NCBI RefSeq assembly: GCF_003437035.1 | Contig: NZ_QSRL01000013.1 | Location: 6,453-66,398 of the forward strand | Source of the DNA: Collinsella sp. TF08-11AT | Lineage (GTDB): Bacteria; Actinomycetota; Coriobacteriia; Coriobacteriales; Coriobacteriaceae | DNA: 59,946 nt | Reading direction: 5' to 3' | Shown: positions 8,402-18,116 of the stretch, piece by piece | How the letters are laid out: each line of letters begins with the position of its first letter | Position numbering within the stretch: the stretch's first letter is position 1 | The notes under the pieces: model-generated | Seen by the model: only the letters and a program-made list of their open reading frames with translations | The model's database searches: none | Told to the model about the DNA's origin: nothing | Position numbers and translations under genes: made by a program

Positions 8402-11239
8402 ATGCGGTATTGCCTCGACTCGATAGGATTGTATGTGAAACCTTCCGCCGTCCTTCGCTTAGCTCTATATCGCACCCTAGCCGTCGCGCTTGCCGCGCTC
8501 GCCATACTGAGCGCCGTCATGCCCACCCCGGCCTTTGCCGCCGACTCTGACCAGCAGGTCAAGACGGTCCGCGTTGGCTGGCTTGTCAACAACTCAGGCT
8601 TCCAGGAAGGCACGCCGGGCGAGCGCCTCTCGGGATGGGGCTACGAATACCTCCAGACCCTCTCGTATTACACAAAGGGTTGGCAATACGAATACGTTCC
8701 TGGCACTTTCACCGAGCTTTTGGACATGCTCGAGGCGGGCGAAATCGACCTCATGCCCAACATCTCGTATTCGGCAGAGCGCGAGCAGAAGTTACTCTTT
8801 TCCTCGAACCCCGAGGGCACCGAGCGCTACTACATCTACGCCAGACCCGATCGCGACGATCTGGCCAAGGGTGACCCCCAAGCGCTTCAAGGCCTTACCA
8901 TCGGCTGCAATTCTGGCGTTATGCAAACCGTCGTCGGCCAGCAGTGGCTCGCCAACGAGGGCATCACCTGTACTTATAAAGAAATCGACACCGGCAGCGC
9001 CCTCTTTGACGCGCTTTCAGACGGCGAGGTCGACGCTATTATCATGAACGACACCATTTCGTCGCCCGACGCGTCGCCCATGTTCTACGTAGGCTCGAGC
9101 GACTACTATTTTGCCGTTCCCAAAAGCCGCCCCGATCTGATGAACGACATCAATGCCGCCATGACATCAATCTCCCGCGTCAACCCGCGCTATAACGACG
9201 AAGTCAAATCGAGCTACTCGGCCCAAAACAGCGGCTCGTCATTGCTCACCGGCGTCGAGCGCTCCTGGCTCAAAGCAAACGGCAACACCATTACGCTCGG
9301 CTATCTGAAAAACCAACTTCCCTACTGCACGCAAAACGACGACGGCGAGATGGAAGGGTCGCTCGCCTCGCTTGCAACGACGCTGCACGACAAGTTTGAC
9401 ATTACGGTTAAAACAGTCGCGTTCTCGAGCAACAAGCAAATGACCAAAGCCCTTTCCAAAGGAACCATCGATGTCGCCCTGCCGCTGTTTCGCGACTACT
9501 GGCTTGCCGAGCAGGGAGGAACCATCCAGTCAAACCCGATGGGAACGGTCTCCCTGACCGCCATTCACAGCAGCAACAACCTGGACAGTGACCTTAAGAG
9601 TATCGCTTGCACAGAGGGCGCGATCGTCAACCGTTTTGAGCTCGAGAGCCTATTCCCCGACGCAACGGTAACCGAATATCCGAATGCCGACGAGGCGCTC
9701 AAAGCCCTCAATAAGGGGACGGCAAGTTGCATCATTGTCCCCAGTACGCGCCTGCAAACCATCCGCGACGCCCACGACATCGAGGACTTCGAAACACAGG
9801 AACTCACCAACACGGCGCAACTATCGTGCTTGATTTCGCGCGGCAAGTCCGAGCTGTTGGGAATCATTAATAAGGGCATCATCAATGCAGGCGAATCGCT
9901 CTCTGCAAGCAGCTATTCGCCCGCATCGTACTCGGCGCAAGAATCGGACACGTTCCGGTTTATCTACCGCAACCGCATCGCCGTTGCGACCGTTATCATC
10001 TTCATTTTGCTCGCCGGCATCGTCGTCCTTATCTGGTCGCTTCAACGCGCGCAGCAGGAACGCCAGAAAGCCGACGCCGCCAACGCCGCCAAAACCGCTT
10101 TCCTCACGCGCATGAGCCACGATATCCGCACACCGCTCAACGGCATGCTGGGCCTTATCGAAATTGAGGAATTGAAAGAAGGCGACATGCAGGTCGCCCG
10201 CGAAAGCCGCGCCAAAGCGCGTGTTGCCGCTAACCATCTGTTGTCGCTCATTAATGACATCCTCGAGATGGGCAGGATCGAGGAGTGCAAAGTGACGCTC
10301 GAGCACGAATCATTCAACCTCAAAGAGCTGTGCGACGATGCGCTCGTACTGTGCAAGCTCCGTGCATCGGACCGCGGCATAACAATGCTCGACACCAGCG
10401 AGCCCTACGCTGTCGACCAATACATGATCGGCAGCCCCACCCATATTCGACAAATCCTCGTCAACCTGCTCGACAACAGCATCAAGTACAACAAGCGCGG
10501 TGGCACCGTCACATTCTCGTCGACTGTCAAACCGCTCGATGACGAGCACGCAGTGTTTTGCTTTAACGTCTCGGACACCGGCATCGGCATGTCGCCCGAG
10601 TTTCTTAAGCACATCTACGAACCGTTTGCCCAAGAAGGCAACGATGCCCGCAGTAAATTTCAGGGAACTGGCATGGGCATGCCAATCGTCAAATCGCTCA
10701 TCGACATGATGGGCGGCACGATTGAGATTTCGAGCGAGGTTGGCGTGGGAAGTACGTTCAACGTCCAGATTCCGCTCGACATCGACAAGAACCCTCAGGC
10801 AAGAGAAGGTGCGGACGAGCAGGCGATCAGCTGCTCGCTTGCCGGCATGAACATTCTTTTGGCCGAAGACAACGAGCTCAATGCCGAAATTGCCCAGGCC
10901 CTGCTCGAAAGCGAAGGCATCGTCGTAACTCGCGCCGCCGACGGCAACGAAGCGGTCGATCTATACACTAGTCGCCCCGCCGGCAGCTTCGATGCGATCC
11001 TGATGGACATCATGATGCCGGGTATGGATGGCTACGAGGCAACTCGCGCGATTCGTCTGAGCGAGAAGGCCGATGCGGATGACATCCCCATCATCGCGCT
11101 CACCGCCAACGCCTTTGTCGAGGACGCCAAGGCGGCACACGATGCCGGCATGAACGCCCATCTGCCCAAGCCGCTCGACTTTAACAAGCTCAAAAACATG
11201 CTCGCCCGCATCAAGAAAAACGGAACTGTGTCGCTATAG
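8402..11239 (+). CDS. BvgS-type hybrid histidine kinase with two fused solute-binding domains
   Basis: Membrane sensor kinase of 945 residues. Order: signal peptide (1-46, cleavage after AFA), two periplasmic-binding-protein type 3 domains (about 55-280 and 285-510), one TM segment (about 523-545), HisKA with His573 in MSHDIRTPLNG, HATPase with NLLDNSIKYN, DTGIGMS and GTGMGM boxes, and a C-terminal receiver with phospho-acceptor Asp869 in LMDIMMPGMDG and Lys in LPKP. There is no HPt domain and no separate response regulator nearby, so the output partner is unknown. A GTG at 8435 with a nearby AGGA is an alternative start. It probably senses an amino acid or similar small molecule. Confidence 0.93.
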   Translation: MRYCLDSIGLYVKPSAVLRLALYRTLAVALAALAILSAVMPTPAFAADSDQQVKTVRVGWLVNNSGFQEGTPGERLSGWGYEYLQTLSYYTKGWQYEYVPGTFTELLDMLEAGEIDLMPNISYSAEREQKLLFSSNPEGTERYYIYARPDRDDLAKGDPQALQGLTIGCNSGVMQTVVGQQWLANEGITCTYKEIDTGSALFDALSDGEVDAIIMNDTISSPDASPMFYVGSSDYYFAVPKSRPDLMNDINAAMTSISRVNPRYNDEVKSSYSAQNSGSSLLTGVERSWLKANGNTITLGYLKNQLPYCTQNDDGEMEGSLASLATTLHDKFDITVKTVAFSSNKQMTKALSKGTIDVALPLFRDYWLAEQGGTIQSNPMGTVSLTAIHSSNNLDSDLKSIACTEGAIVNRFELESLFPDATVTEYPNADEALKALNKGTASCIIVPSTRLQTIRDAHDIEDFETQELTNTAQLSCLISRGKSELLGIINKGIINAGESLSASSYSPASYSAQESDTFRFIYRNRIAVATVIIFILLAGIVVLIWSLQRAQQERQKADAANAAKTAFLTRMSHDIRTPLNGMLGLIEIEELKEGDMQVARESRAKARVAANHLLSLINDILEMGRIEECKVTLEHESFNLKELCDDALVLCKLRASDRGITMLDTSEPYAVDQYMIGSPTHIRQILVNLLDNSIKYNKRGGTVTFSSTVKPLDDEHAVFCFNVSDTGIGMSPEFLKHIYEPFAQEGNDARSKFQGTGMGMPIVKSLIDMMGGTIEISSEVGVGSTFNVQIPLDIDKNPQAREGADEQAISCSLAGMNILLAEDNELNAEIAQALLESEGIVVTRAADGNEAVDLYTSRPAGSFDAILMDIMMPGMDGYEATRAIRLSEKADADDIPIIALTANAFVEDAKAAHDAGMNAHLPKPLDFNKLKNMLARIKKNGTVSL

Positions 11240-11281
11240 TTTGTGCTCTACCACCATGCACAGTTAGAAAGGAAGCCAACG

Positions 11282-11761
11282 ATGTTTAGGCCCCTGCGTC
11301 GAAAGAAACGCGCCATCACTGACGAGGAAGCGCGCGAACTGCTCGCCACCCGCAAGCGCGGCATCTTTGCCGTCAACGGCGATGATGGCTACCCCTATGC
11401 CATTCCCGTCAACTACTTCTTTGACACCGAGCACGACAAGATTTATTTCCATGGCGCCAAGGCCGGTCACAAGGTCGATTCACTCAGGCGTGACGACAAA
11501 GTCTGTTTTACCGTGTACGGCAACGAGTGGTACAAGGACGATGACTGGGCTCCCTACGTTATGAGTACCGTGGTCTTTGGCCGCTGCCGTCTGGTAGATG
11601 AGACGCCTACGTTTATCGAGGACAAAGTCCGCCAGCTCGCGCTTAAGTACTACCCTTCTGCCGAAGAAGTCGAGGAGGAAATCGCCAAAGACATCAAGGG
11701 CGTCCAACTCTACGAGATTTCGATTGAGCATCTTTGCGGCAAGCAGATTCACGAGAAGTAA
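11282..11761 (+). CDS. Pyridoxamine 5'-phosphate oxidase-family flavin-binding protein
   Basis: Protein of 159 residues with the split-barrel FMN-binding fold of the PPOX-like/NimA group: MFRPLRRKKRAIT start, then GDDGYPYAIPVNY, KIYFHGAKAGHK and VCFTVYG strands. Related proteins bind flavin and act on nitro-compounds or are of unknown function. The ATG at 11282 follows GAAAGGAAG. It lies 42 bp after the kinase gene and may share its transcript. A strong hairpin follows it. Confidence 0.88.
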   Translation: MFRPLRRKKRAITDEEARELLATRKRGIFAVNGDDGYPYAIPVNYFFDTEHDKIYFHGAKAGHKVDSLRRDDKVCFTVYGNEWYKDDDWAPYVMSTVVFGRCRLVDETPTFIEDKVRQLALKYYPSAEEVEEEIAKDIKGVQLYEISIEHLCGKQIHEK

Positions 11762-11789
11762 GCCCTAAAAGCAGGTCTCACCAATAGCA

Positions 11790-11829
11790 ATATGGCCCGG
11801 CTCCAACCAACATGGGAACCGGGCCATAT
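11790..11829. terminator. Bidirectional terminator-like hairpin
   Basis: A perfect 11-bp inverted repeat ATATGGCCCGG/CCGGGCCATAT with an 18-nt loop lies between the convergent PPOX-like gene and the second hybrid kinase gene. There is no long T tract on either side. Confidence 0.6.
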
Positions 11830-11831
11830 GC

Positions 11832-14024
11832 TTATGAAGCATCGGCGGCTATGTGCGCAAGCGCCTCAACGAGCTCTTGCGAGCTCACAGGCTTGCTCAG
11901 ATGTGCGTTCATGCCCGCCTCACGCGAAAGCCTGCGGTCGTCGGCAAAGGCGTTGGCGCTCACGGCGATAATCGGCGTGGTCGCGGCATCCTCGCGATCG
12001 AGCGCTCGAATCCGACGCGTGGCCTCAAGGCCATCAATACCGGGCATCATGATGTCCATCAACACCACGTCGTACTCGTGAGGCGCGCTCGCGGCAAACA
12101 TCTCGACGGCAGACTCACCATCCTTGGCATGCGTCACGATGGCACCGGCACGGTCGAGCGTAAACTGCGCGATCTCGGCATTCAGGTCGTTATCCTCTAC
12201 GAGCAAGACGCTCAAGTCCTGGAGCGCATCACCGTCGCCTGCATCCACGCGAACTGCCAGAGGAATCTCGGAGCGCTTGCACTTCTCAAACGGCAGGCGG
12301 ATGGTAAACGTCGTCCCCTGTCCCAAGGTGCTCGTAAAGCTCATGGTTCCGCCCATAAGCTCGACCAACTGTTTGGCGATAGACGCGCCCAGGCCGGTTC
12401 CCGACGAAGCGCCTTCCACCTGTTGTTCCTCGCGGCTAAACGGCTCAAAGAGACGCTGCTGGAACTCCTCGCTCATGCCGATACCGTTATCGGCGATCGT
12501 GTACTCATAGACAGGAACGCCATCCACCGGCTCCACCTCGCGGCACGTCAGGCGAACATAGCCGCCCCGGCGGTTGTACTTGACGGCATTACCGGCAATA
12601 TTGACCAACAAGCGCTTGAGGTGCGTCACGCTCACCCGTGCATAGGGATGATCAAGAGCCTGTTGGTCGCAGATAATTGTCACCAGACGCTCCTCGGCCT
12701 GGCGCTCCAGAATATCGCGCACTTCACGGGTGAGGGCCACCAAATTTGTAGGCACGAGGTTCAGGTCGACCTGCCCGCTCTCCAGGCGACTCATATCGAG
12801 CGCCTCGTTGGCAAGGTCGAGCAGCAGCCCCGATGCCGTCCAGATTTTTGAGCGACACTCAGCCTGCTTTTGCAGATCGTCCGCATTGGCATCGCCCACC
12901 TCGACCATGCCGCGAATGCCGTTGATGGGCGTGCGCAGATCGTGGCTCATGCGACGCAGGAACTCCGTCTTTGCCGAGTTGGCAGAGGAGGCCTCGCGCG
13001 CTGCCTTTGCCAGCTTGTCACCATAGTCGCGTTCCTGCTGCAGCAAGTCCGTCAAACGTCGACGATCGGCGCGACGACGCACCATCACAACAGCGGCTAT
13101 AACACCGCTGTAGAGCACCAGCGCGCCGGCAGCAACAGCCGCGACGGCCTCAAAGTAGCGCTGCGCCGAGGCATAGGTGTACACGTAAAAATTGCGAGCT
13201 TTGCCAAATGTGCCCAAATACCACTTGCCGTTGGCGTTAACCAACCTGACCTTACCAGCCAGGCATCGATCCTTAATACCGTCGACAGCGATGGCGTCCG
13301 TCGCCGGCAAGTCGAACACACCCGATATGGTGGGCTCAACGGCATTGGTCGCAACGACCTTGCCATCGTTTTCGATCACGATATTGCCGCTATCGATGGT
13401 CTCATAACCATCGAGCAAGCTCTGCAACTTGAGCGTATTGCTCGCGACCGCCTTGGCGCTCTGGTGCCTCACCGCGACAACGATGCCCTCACCGTCCCGC
13501 CGGGCCACGCAGCCAATGTCTGCGACCGAATCGTCCGCAAGCGTAATGCGAGCGGTATAGGACTTAAGCGGATGGGTTGCCACCTCCAGCACGGGCGCTT
13601 CTTTGAGATATGCAGCAAGCGACTCGTAGCCCACGTCGTCCGTCGAGGACTCGGACACCAAATTGCCCGATGCGTCCGTTACGATCAGCGCTGTCACATT
13701 AAACTGGTCAGCATATTGCTCCAACGTAGCGTTATCCACCGAGCCGTCGCGCTCCATATCGCGCGCCGCCTCTCCGGCGATCTCCATAACGCGAATCAGG
13801 TTTTTGGTCGCATAGGCGCTGTTGAACGCATCGTAGGAAAGGCTCTGTGTCGCCACGTAATCGACAACGTCGGCAAAGCGCTGCTCGGCCTGAGCTGTCG
13901 TGTAGGCGTAGCTCGTCACGCCGGCAACAATCGAGAGCGCTATCCCCAACAGGACGACGATGAGCCATTCCCGTGCCGAACGATCGCCCCGCTCCTGAGC
14001 GGTGTGGTCGGACGCATCAATCAT
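11832..14024 (-). CDS. Hybrid sensor histidine kinase/receiver
   Basis: Membrane kinase of 730 residues: TM1 about 20-41, an extracytoplasmic sensor of about 250 residues with a PAS/Cache-like look, TM2 near 295-320, a short coiled coil, HisKA with His361 in MSHDLRTPING, HATPase with NAVKYN, DNGIGMS and GTGLGAS boxes, and a C-terminal receiver with Asp657 in LMDIMMPGIDG. No HPt or DNA-binding output. The start codon overlaps the stop of the solute-binding lipoprotein gene (ATGA), so the two proteins are coupled and probably form one sensing complex. It is a split-gene counterpart of the fused kinase at 8402-11239. Confidence 0.93.
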   Translation of the reverse strand: MIDASDHTAQERGDRSAREWLIVVLLGIALSIVAGVTSYAYTTAQAEQRFADVVDYVATQSLSYDAFNSAYATKNLIRVMEIAGEAARDMERDGSVDNATLEQYADQFNVTALIVTDASGNLVSESSTDDVGYESLAAYLKEAPVLEVATHPLKSYTARITLADDSVADIGCVARRDGEGIVVAVRHQSAKAVASNTLKLQSLLDGYETIDSGNIVIENDGKVVATNAVEPTISGVFDLPATDAIAVDGIKDRCLAGKVRLVNANGKWYLGTFGKARNFYVYTYASAQRYFEAVAAVAAGALVLYSGVIAAVVMVRRRADRRRLTDLLQQERDYGDKLAKAAREASSANSAKTEFLRRMSHDLRTPINGIRGMVEVGDANADDLQKQAECRSKIWTASGLLLDLANEALDMSRLESGQVDLNLVPTNLVALTREVRDILERQAEERLVTIICDQQALDHPYARVSVTHLKRLLVNIAGNAVKYNRRGGYVRLTCREVEPVDGVPVYEYTIADNGIGMSEEFQQRLFEPFSREEQQVEGASSGTGLGASIAKQLVELMGGTMSFTSTLGQGTTFTIRLPFEKCKRSEIPLAVRVDAGDGDALQDLSVLLVEDNDLNAEIAQFTLDRAGAIVTHAKDGESAVEMFAASAPHEYDVVLMDIMMPGIDGLEATRRIRALDREDAATTPIIAVSANAFADDRRLSREAGMNAHLSKPVSSQELVEALAHIAADAS

Positions 14025-14890
14025 GACAGGCCCTCCACATTCAAAAAGGGCGAAGGGTCATCAAAATACTTTGACACCAGGCGCTCCATGGTGCCATCGG
14101 CAAGCATTTCTTGGTAGGCATGGGTGAGCTTAACGTCGATGCCGCGTGTGTCGTTGATATCGAAAGCGGTGCCCAAACCAACCTCTAGCAGCGGCTCAGA
14201 CAAAATGCGATACGTCACGCCATAGTCTTTTTCGTAGGTGAGCAGCGAGGACTCATGCGCGGCGATGGCGTCGACTAGGCCCTCGACAAGCGCCGGGTTC
14301 AGGTACGAGCGGTCCGAAAAGCTGTAGAGCTCCTTAATCTGCGGAACGTTTTCATTGGTGTGATTGAGCAGAATCGATTCGGGCTTGGTGGTGGACTGGA
14401 CCGCCACGACCCTACCCTCAAGATCGGCAAGCGTGTAGATATCGCTTTCGGGATCGACAGCAACCACCTGTCGGCTCGCAAGGTACGGCCCCGCCCAGCG
14501 ATACTCGCCTTCGCGGCCCGTCATACTAAAGCTGCCCATGACGCAATCGAGCTCGCCGCTCGCCAGCAGCTCTTTCTTCTTTTCCCAGTCGATCAGCTGG
14601 TACTTTGGCTTGTAGCCAATGCGGCCCAAAGCCTCGGTCAAAATATCGACATCCAGGCCAACAATATCGCCGTACTCGTTGCTATACACAAACGGTGGAT
14701 AGAGGTCGCTGCCGACGTTGAGCGTCTTAAGGTTGTCGTCTTTGACCTGCGAGGCGGCTGCGCCTTCTGATGCAGACGCCGCGGCCCCATCATTCAACCC
14801 GGAACAGCCAGCTATCGCCACGACAAAGGCGCCCACCACTGCAAGCGCAACAAACAACGATATGGCGGCCGAGCGACGAGGTCTTTTCAT
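14021..14890 (-). CDS. Solute-binding lipoprotein (family 3) coupled to a sensor kinase
   Basis: Extracellular lipoprotein of 289 residues: basic start MKRPRRS, a hydrophobic signal and a lipobox ending AIAGC (Cys29), then an amino-acid-type periplasmic binding fold (NVGSDLYPPFVYSNEYGDIV, DVDILTEALGRIG, DCVMGSFSMT segments). No ABC permease or ATPase is adjacent; instead its stop overlaps the start of a hybrid kinase. I infer it presents a ligand, likely an amino acid, to that kinase. The ATG at 14890 is the start that gives a proper signal peptide. Confidence 0.9.
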   Translation of the reverse strand: MKRPRRSAAISLFVALAVVGAFVVAIAGCSGLNDGAAASASEGAAASQVKDDNLKTLNVGSDLYPPFVYSNEYGDIVGLDVDILTEALGRIGYKPKYQLIDWEKKKELLASGELDCVMGSFSMTGREGEYRWAGPYLASRQVVAVDPESDIYTLADLEGRVVAVQSTTKPESILLNHTNENVPQIKELYSFSDRSYLNPALVEGLVDAIAAHESSLLTYEKDYGVTYRILSEPLLEVGLGTAFDINDTRGIDVKLTHAYQEMLADGTMERLVSKYFDDPSPFLNVEGLS

Positions 14891-15032
14891 CGAGCTCCAG
14901 ACGATCCTGTTTACAGACTCAAGAGCAAAGATATTAGCAGACAAAACCGCGCTTGCGCTCAATGGTTACAGATGCTTTACCATACGGGGCCTTCCAGCCA
15001 ATCTGGCAGACAGCCCCGCATGCAGCACTCAC

Positions 15033-16247
15033 TTACCGTGCATTAAAAACGTAGCGGTCCAAGCGGTCGCACGCCTCCCTTACACGCGAAAGCGGCAGCG
15101 CCAGATTCACGCGAATGTGGCAAGGTCCATGGAATGGACGGCCGTCCTGATAGCCCACGCCCACACGCGCCCCCTCGTCGAGCAGCCACTGAATATCGTG
15201 CCCATGCACGCAGCACCACTCCGTGCAGTCCAGGAACACCATATAGGTGCCCTGCGGGCGCGAATAGGACACGCCCTCAAAATGCTCGTCCACGTAATCG
15301 CAGAAGTAGTCAATGTTGCCCTCGATAACCTCGTTGAGCTCATCGAGCCACTCGTAGCCCTGCGGCTGGTAGGCGCCGATAAGCGCATGCATCGAAAGGA
15401 CATTCATCTCGTTGTAGTGGGTCTTATTGGACACGGCGCACACGCGGTCGCGCAGCGTCTCGTTATAGATGATGTGGTAGCTGCCGACCAGGCCCGCCAG
15501 GTTAAACGTCTTGCTGGGCGCATAGAGGGCGACCGTGCGCATGCGGGCATCCTCGCTCACCGACTGCGTCGGGATATGCTTGTGACCGGGCAAGATGATG
15601 TCGGACCAAATCTCGTCCGAAATCACCACGCAATCGTGCCGGCGATAGATGTCCATGGCGCGCTCGATCTCGTCGCGCTCCCATACGCGGCCACAAGGAT
15701 TGTGCGGCGAGCAGAACACCGCGGCGTGGATGTGGTTTTGGGTGAGCTTGCGTTCCATGTCCTCAAAGTCCATGCGCCACACGCCCTGGTCGTCGAGCTT
15801 AAGCGGGCTGTGGACAATGCGATAGCCCGCGGCTTCGATGGACTTGGTAAAGCCGATGTAGGTAGGGCTGTGGACCAGCACCGCATCGCCCGGCTGGACA
15901 TACGCCCGCAGGGTCGACACGACACCGCCCAGCACGCCGTTTTCGTAGCCGATATGCTCCGGGAGCAGACCCTCGACGCCATTACGTCGGCTCTGCCATT
16001 CGATGATGCGGTCGAAGTACTCGTCGCGCGGATCGAAATAGCCAAACATGGGATGCTGGGCGCGCTGAATGATGTGCTCCTGGACCGTGGGCACCGTGGC
16101 AAAATTCATGTCCGCCACCCACATGGGGATGCGGTCGAAGCCCTCGTCGGGCGCGTTCGGAGCCATGCCAGGGATCTCGCCCCAGGAGTCAACGGCGATG
16201 GCGTCCATGCCGTGGCGGTCGATAAGCGAAGTAAAGTCGTATTTCAT
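15033..16247 (-). CDS. MalY/PatB-type PLP-dependent C-S lyase or aminotransferase
   Basis: Fold type I pyridoxal-phosphate enzyme of 404 residues. N-terminal IPMWVADMNFAT is characteristic of the MalY/PatB group, followed by ENGVLGGV, SPHNPCGRVW, VISDEIWSDI and the Schiff-base Lys in YAPSKTFNLAGL. These enzymes cleave cystathionine or cysteine, releasing sulfur compounds, and some are regulators. The ATG follows GGGAGCTCAGC. It stands alone between a weak hairpin (about 14985-15018, GGGGC/GCCCC) and trmO. Confidence 0.92.
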   Translation of the reverse strand: MKYDFTSLIDRHGMDAIAVDSWGEIPGMAPNAPDEGFDRIPMWVADMNFATVPTVQEHIIQRAQHPMFGYFDPRDEYFDRIIEWQSRRNGVEGLLPEHIGYENGVLGGVVSTLRAYVQPGDAVLVHSPTYIGFTKSIEAAGYRIVHSPLKLDDQGVWRMDFEDMERKLTQNHIHAAVFCSPHNPCGRVWERDEIERAMDIYRRHDCVVISDEIWSDIILPGHKHIPTQSVSEDARMRTVALYAPSKTFNLAGLVGSYHIIYNETLRDRVCAVSNKTHYNEMNVLSMHALIGAYQPQGYEWLDELNEVIEGNIDYFCDYVDEHFEGVSYSRPQGTYMVFLDCTEWCCVHGHDIQWLLDEGARVGVGYQDGRPFHGPCHIRVNLALPLSRVREACDRLDRYVFNAR

Positions 16248-16359
16248 GCTGAGCTCCCGTGCAAAGCGGATTGTTTTGATAGGCGTTATTGTCCACCAGC
16301 GTGGGCGATTTTGGCACGGGGTTTGGCGTTGAATTTGGCGAGCGCCATCGAATGGCTGG

Positions 16360-17097
16360 CTAGTCCCGCGCGTCGTTGACGGCGGTTACCGTCAACTTGG
16401 ATCCGTCAACCGTAAAGGATATGTCGAGCCCAGCGTAAGCCAAGTGGTAAATGCGGTTTGGCTCGTGCTTGCTACCCGCGCGGCGCGGATCTTGGCGAAG
16501 GACCTCGACCAACCCGGGGAGCTTCGTGGGCGGGACCATCTCCTGCAGCGCTTGCGGGAAGTCAACGTCGAGCTCTTGCCACGGCGCATCCTCAATCCAG
16601 CCGCCGGTCGCATCCGAGTGGCAGTCCGCAAACGGAATGTAGGGCTTAATGTCGTAGATGGGCGTGCCGTCACGCAGATCGGCCCCTAGCACATGGATGA
16701 TGGGGCCATCGTCGGTAAGCCCGACATGATCGAGTTTGACGCAGGTAAGCCCAATGGGATTAGGTCGAAACGGGCTGCGCGTGGCAAATACGCCCACGCG
16801 CTCGGCTCCACCCAAGCGCGGCGGACGCACGGTCTTCGACCACTTGGCGTTGGTGCCGGACCTATCCTGTGTCTTGGCATCGGCGGCGATGTCTTCGGCC
16901 GCGCCGCCGGGTGTTCCGTTTTCAAAGCGCCAGAGCAGCCACAGGTGAGAGAAGGAGTCCAGACCCTCAACTGCCGCGCTGGAGGCAAATTCCGGCTCAA
17001 AGACGATGCGTCCCTCAAGATGGGGCGCCAAAAAGCTGTTGCGCGGGATGCCGAACTTTTGCGGCAGGTCGGTATGTATGTGTGCAATAGGTTTCAT
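16360..17097 (-). CDS. trmO: tRNA (N6-threonylcarbamoyl-A37) methyltransferase
   Basis: TsaA/TrmO-fold SAM-dependent enzyme that methylates the t6A37 base of threonine tRNAs. The 245-residue product starts MKPIAHIHTD and shows FGIPRN, the LDSFSHLWLLWRF strand and the SAM-site box RSPFRPNPIGLT, then DGTPIYDIKPYIPFAD. The C-terminal domain has the usual length. The ATG at 17097 has no clear ribosome site, but a TACAAT box ends about seven bases upstream, so a leaderless transcript is possible. An in-frame ATG nine codons upstream is an alternative. Confidence 0.92.
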   Translation of the reverse strand: MKPIAHIHTDLPQKFGIPRNSFLAPHLEGRIVFEPEFASSAAVEGLDSFSHLWLLWRFENGTPGGAAEDIAADAKTQDRSGTNAKWSKTVRPPRLGGAERVGVFATRSPFRPNPIGLTCVKLDHVGLTDDGPIIHVLGADLRDGTPIYDIKPYIPFADCHSDATGGWIEDAPWQELDVDFPQALQEMVPPTKLPGLVEVLRQDPRRAGSKHEPNRIYHLAYAGLDISFTVDGSKLTVTAVNDARD

Positions 17098-17237
17098 GCC
17101 GGTCATTGTACGGCATGAGGGCATGCGCGATGCGCGTAATCCCTCACCGCGACCGCCCCTTTTGCAACCAACGGTTGCTTGGAAGGGCGTCGGCCGCCGC
17201 GTATGCTTAAAGCCGCAAGCAGCAGAAAGGAACTATC

Positions 17238-18065
17238 ATGGCCTTTGCAGAAAAACTCATCGCCGTCCGTCGCGCCAACAACCTTACCCAAGAGCAGCTT
17301 GCCGCCAAGCTCTATGTCACGCGCCAAGCCGTCAGCCGCTGGGAGCGCGGCGAAGTCACCCCGGGCATCGACATGATGAAGCTCATTGCCGCCGTAACCG
17401 GAGAACCGCTGTCCCACCTGCTCGAAATGCCCGAGCACTATTGCCAGAGCTGCGGCATGGTGCTCACACCCGACGACTGCGGCACCGATGCTGCGGGCAC
17501 CGCGACCGATCATTACTGCAAGTGGTGCTACGACCACGGCAAGTACACCTACGACACTACGATGGAGGCAATGATCGAGGATTGTGCCCCGCGCCTGGCA
17601 CAAAACACCGGTATGTCGCTCGACGAAGCTGTCTCGCTCATGGGCGCCGTGCTGCCGCAACTGGAACGCTGGCGCGCCGTGCAAGAAAACGAGGAGCGCT
17701 ACGGCGCCGAAGCGCGGGCGCGCTATGGCGATGAGGCTATCGATGCAGCAAACGAAACGTTACTGGATATGGATCCTCAGACATGGAACGACATGAAGGA
17801 ACTTGAACGCGCTATTCTGGGCCAGCTCTCGATTGCCATGAGCGACGGCGAACCGGATGGAAGCGAGGCTCGCAAGCTTGTCGCGATGCATCGTCGCTGG
17901 ATTGCTCTCAACTGGGGATGCGAGCCCCAAGACGAGGCGTACTTGGGCCTCGCCCACGGCTATCTTGCCGACCAGCGCTTTGTTGACTACTACGACAAGC
18001 CCTGCGGCACCGGCGCCACGGCGTTTCTGGTGCAGGCAATCGAGTCGTCGTTGACGCGTGCATAG
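17238..18065 (+). CDS. XRE regulator fused to a zinc ribbon and a TipAS-like domain
   Basis: Regulator of 275 residues with three parts: a Cro/C1-type HTH (about 5-60, LTQEQLAAKLYVTRQAVSRW), a zinc-ribbon-like segment with Cys69, Cys72, Cys94 and Cys97 (YCQSCGMVL, YCKWCYDHG), and a helical C-terminal domain (about 150-272) resembling TipAS, the antibiotic-recognition domain usually joined to MerR-type HTHs. TipAS domains bind thiopeptides or other drugs, so this may be a drug- or metal-sensing repressor. The ATG follows AGAAAGGA. No dedicated efflux gene is adjacent; trmO is divergent and a glutaredoxin follows 51 bp downstream. Confidence 0.85.
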   Translation: MAFAEKLIAVRRANNLTQEQLAAKLYVTRQAVSRWERGEVTPGIDMMKLIAAVTGEPLSHLLEMPEHYCQSCGMVLTPDDCGTDAAGTATDHYCKWCYDHGKYTYDTTMEAMIEDCAPRLAQNTGMSLDEAVSLMGAVLPQLERWRAVQENEERYGAEARARYGDEAIDAANETLLDMDPQTWNDMKELERAILGQLSIAMSDGEPDGSEARKLVAMHRRWIALNWGCEPQDEAYLGLAHGYLADQRFVDYYDKPCGTGATAFLVQAIESSLTRA

Positions 18066-18116
18066 ACCGCGGCGGCTTTGGGTATTTCAATCGAAACCTC
18101 AACCGATTGGAGACCT

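Noticed and set aside
12870..14117. 415-codon plus-strand frame opposite the second hybrid kinase
   Set aside because: Shadow of a well-supported kinase gene; no start signal and no recognisable domain.
14985..15018. Terminator after the PatB-like gene
   Set aside because: Only a 6-7 bp GGGGC/GCCCC stem and no T tract; too weak to list as a feature.
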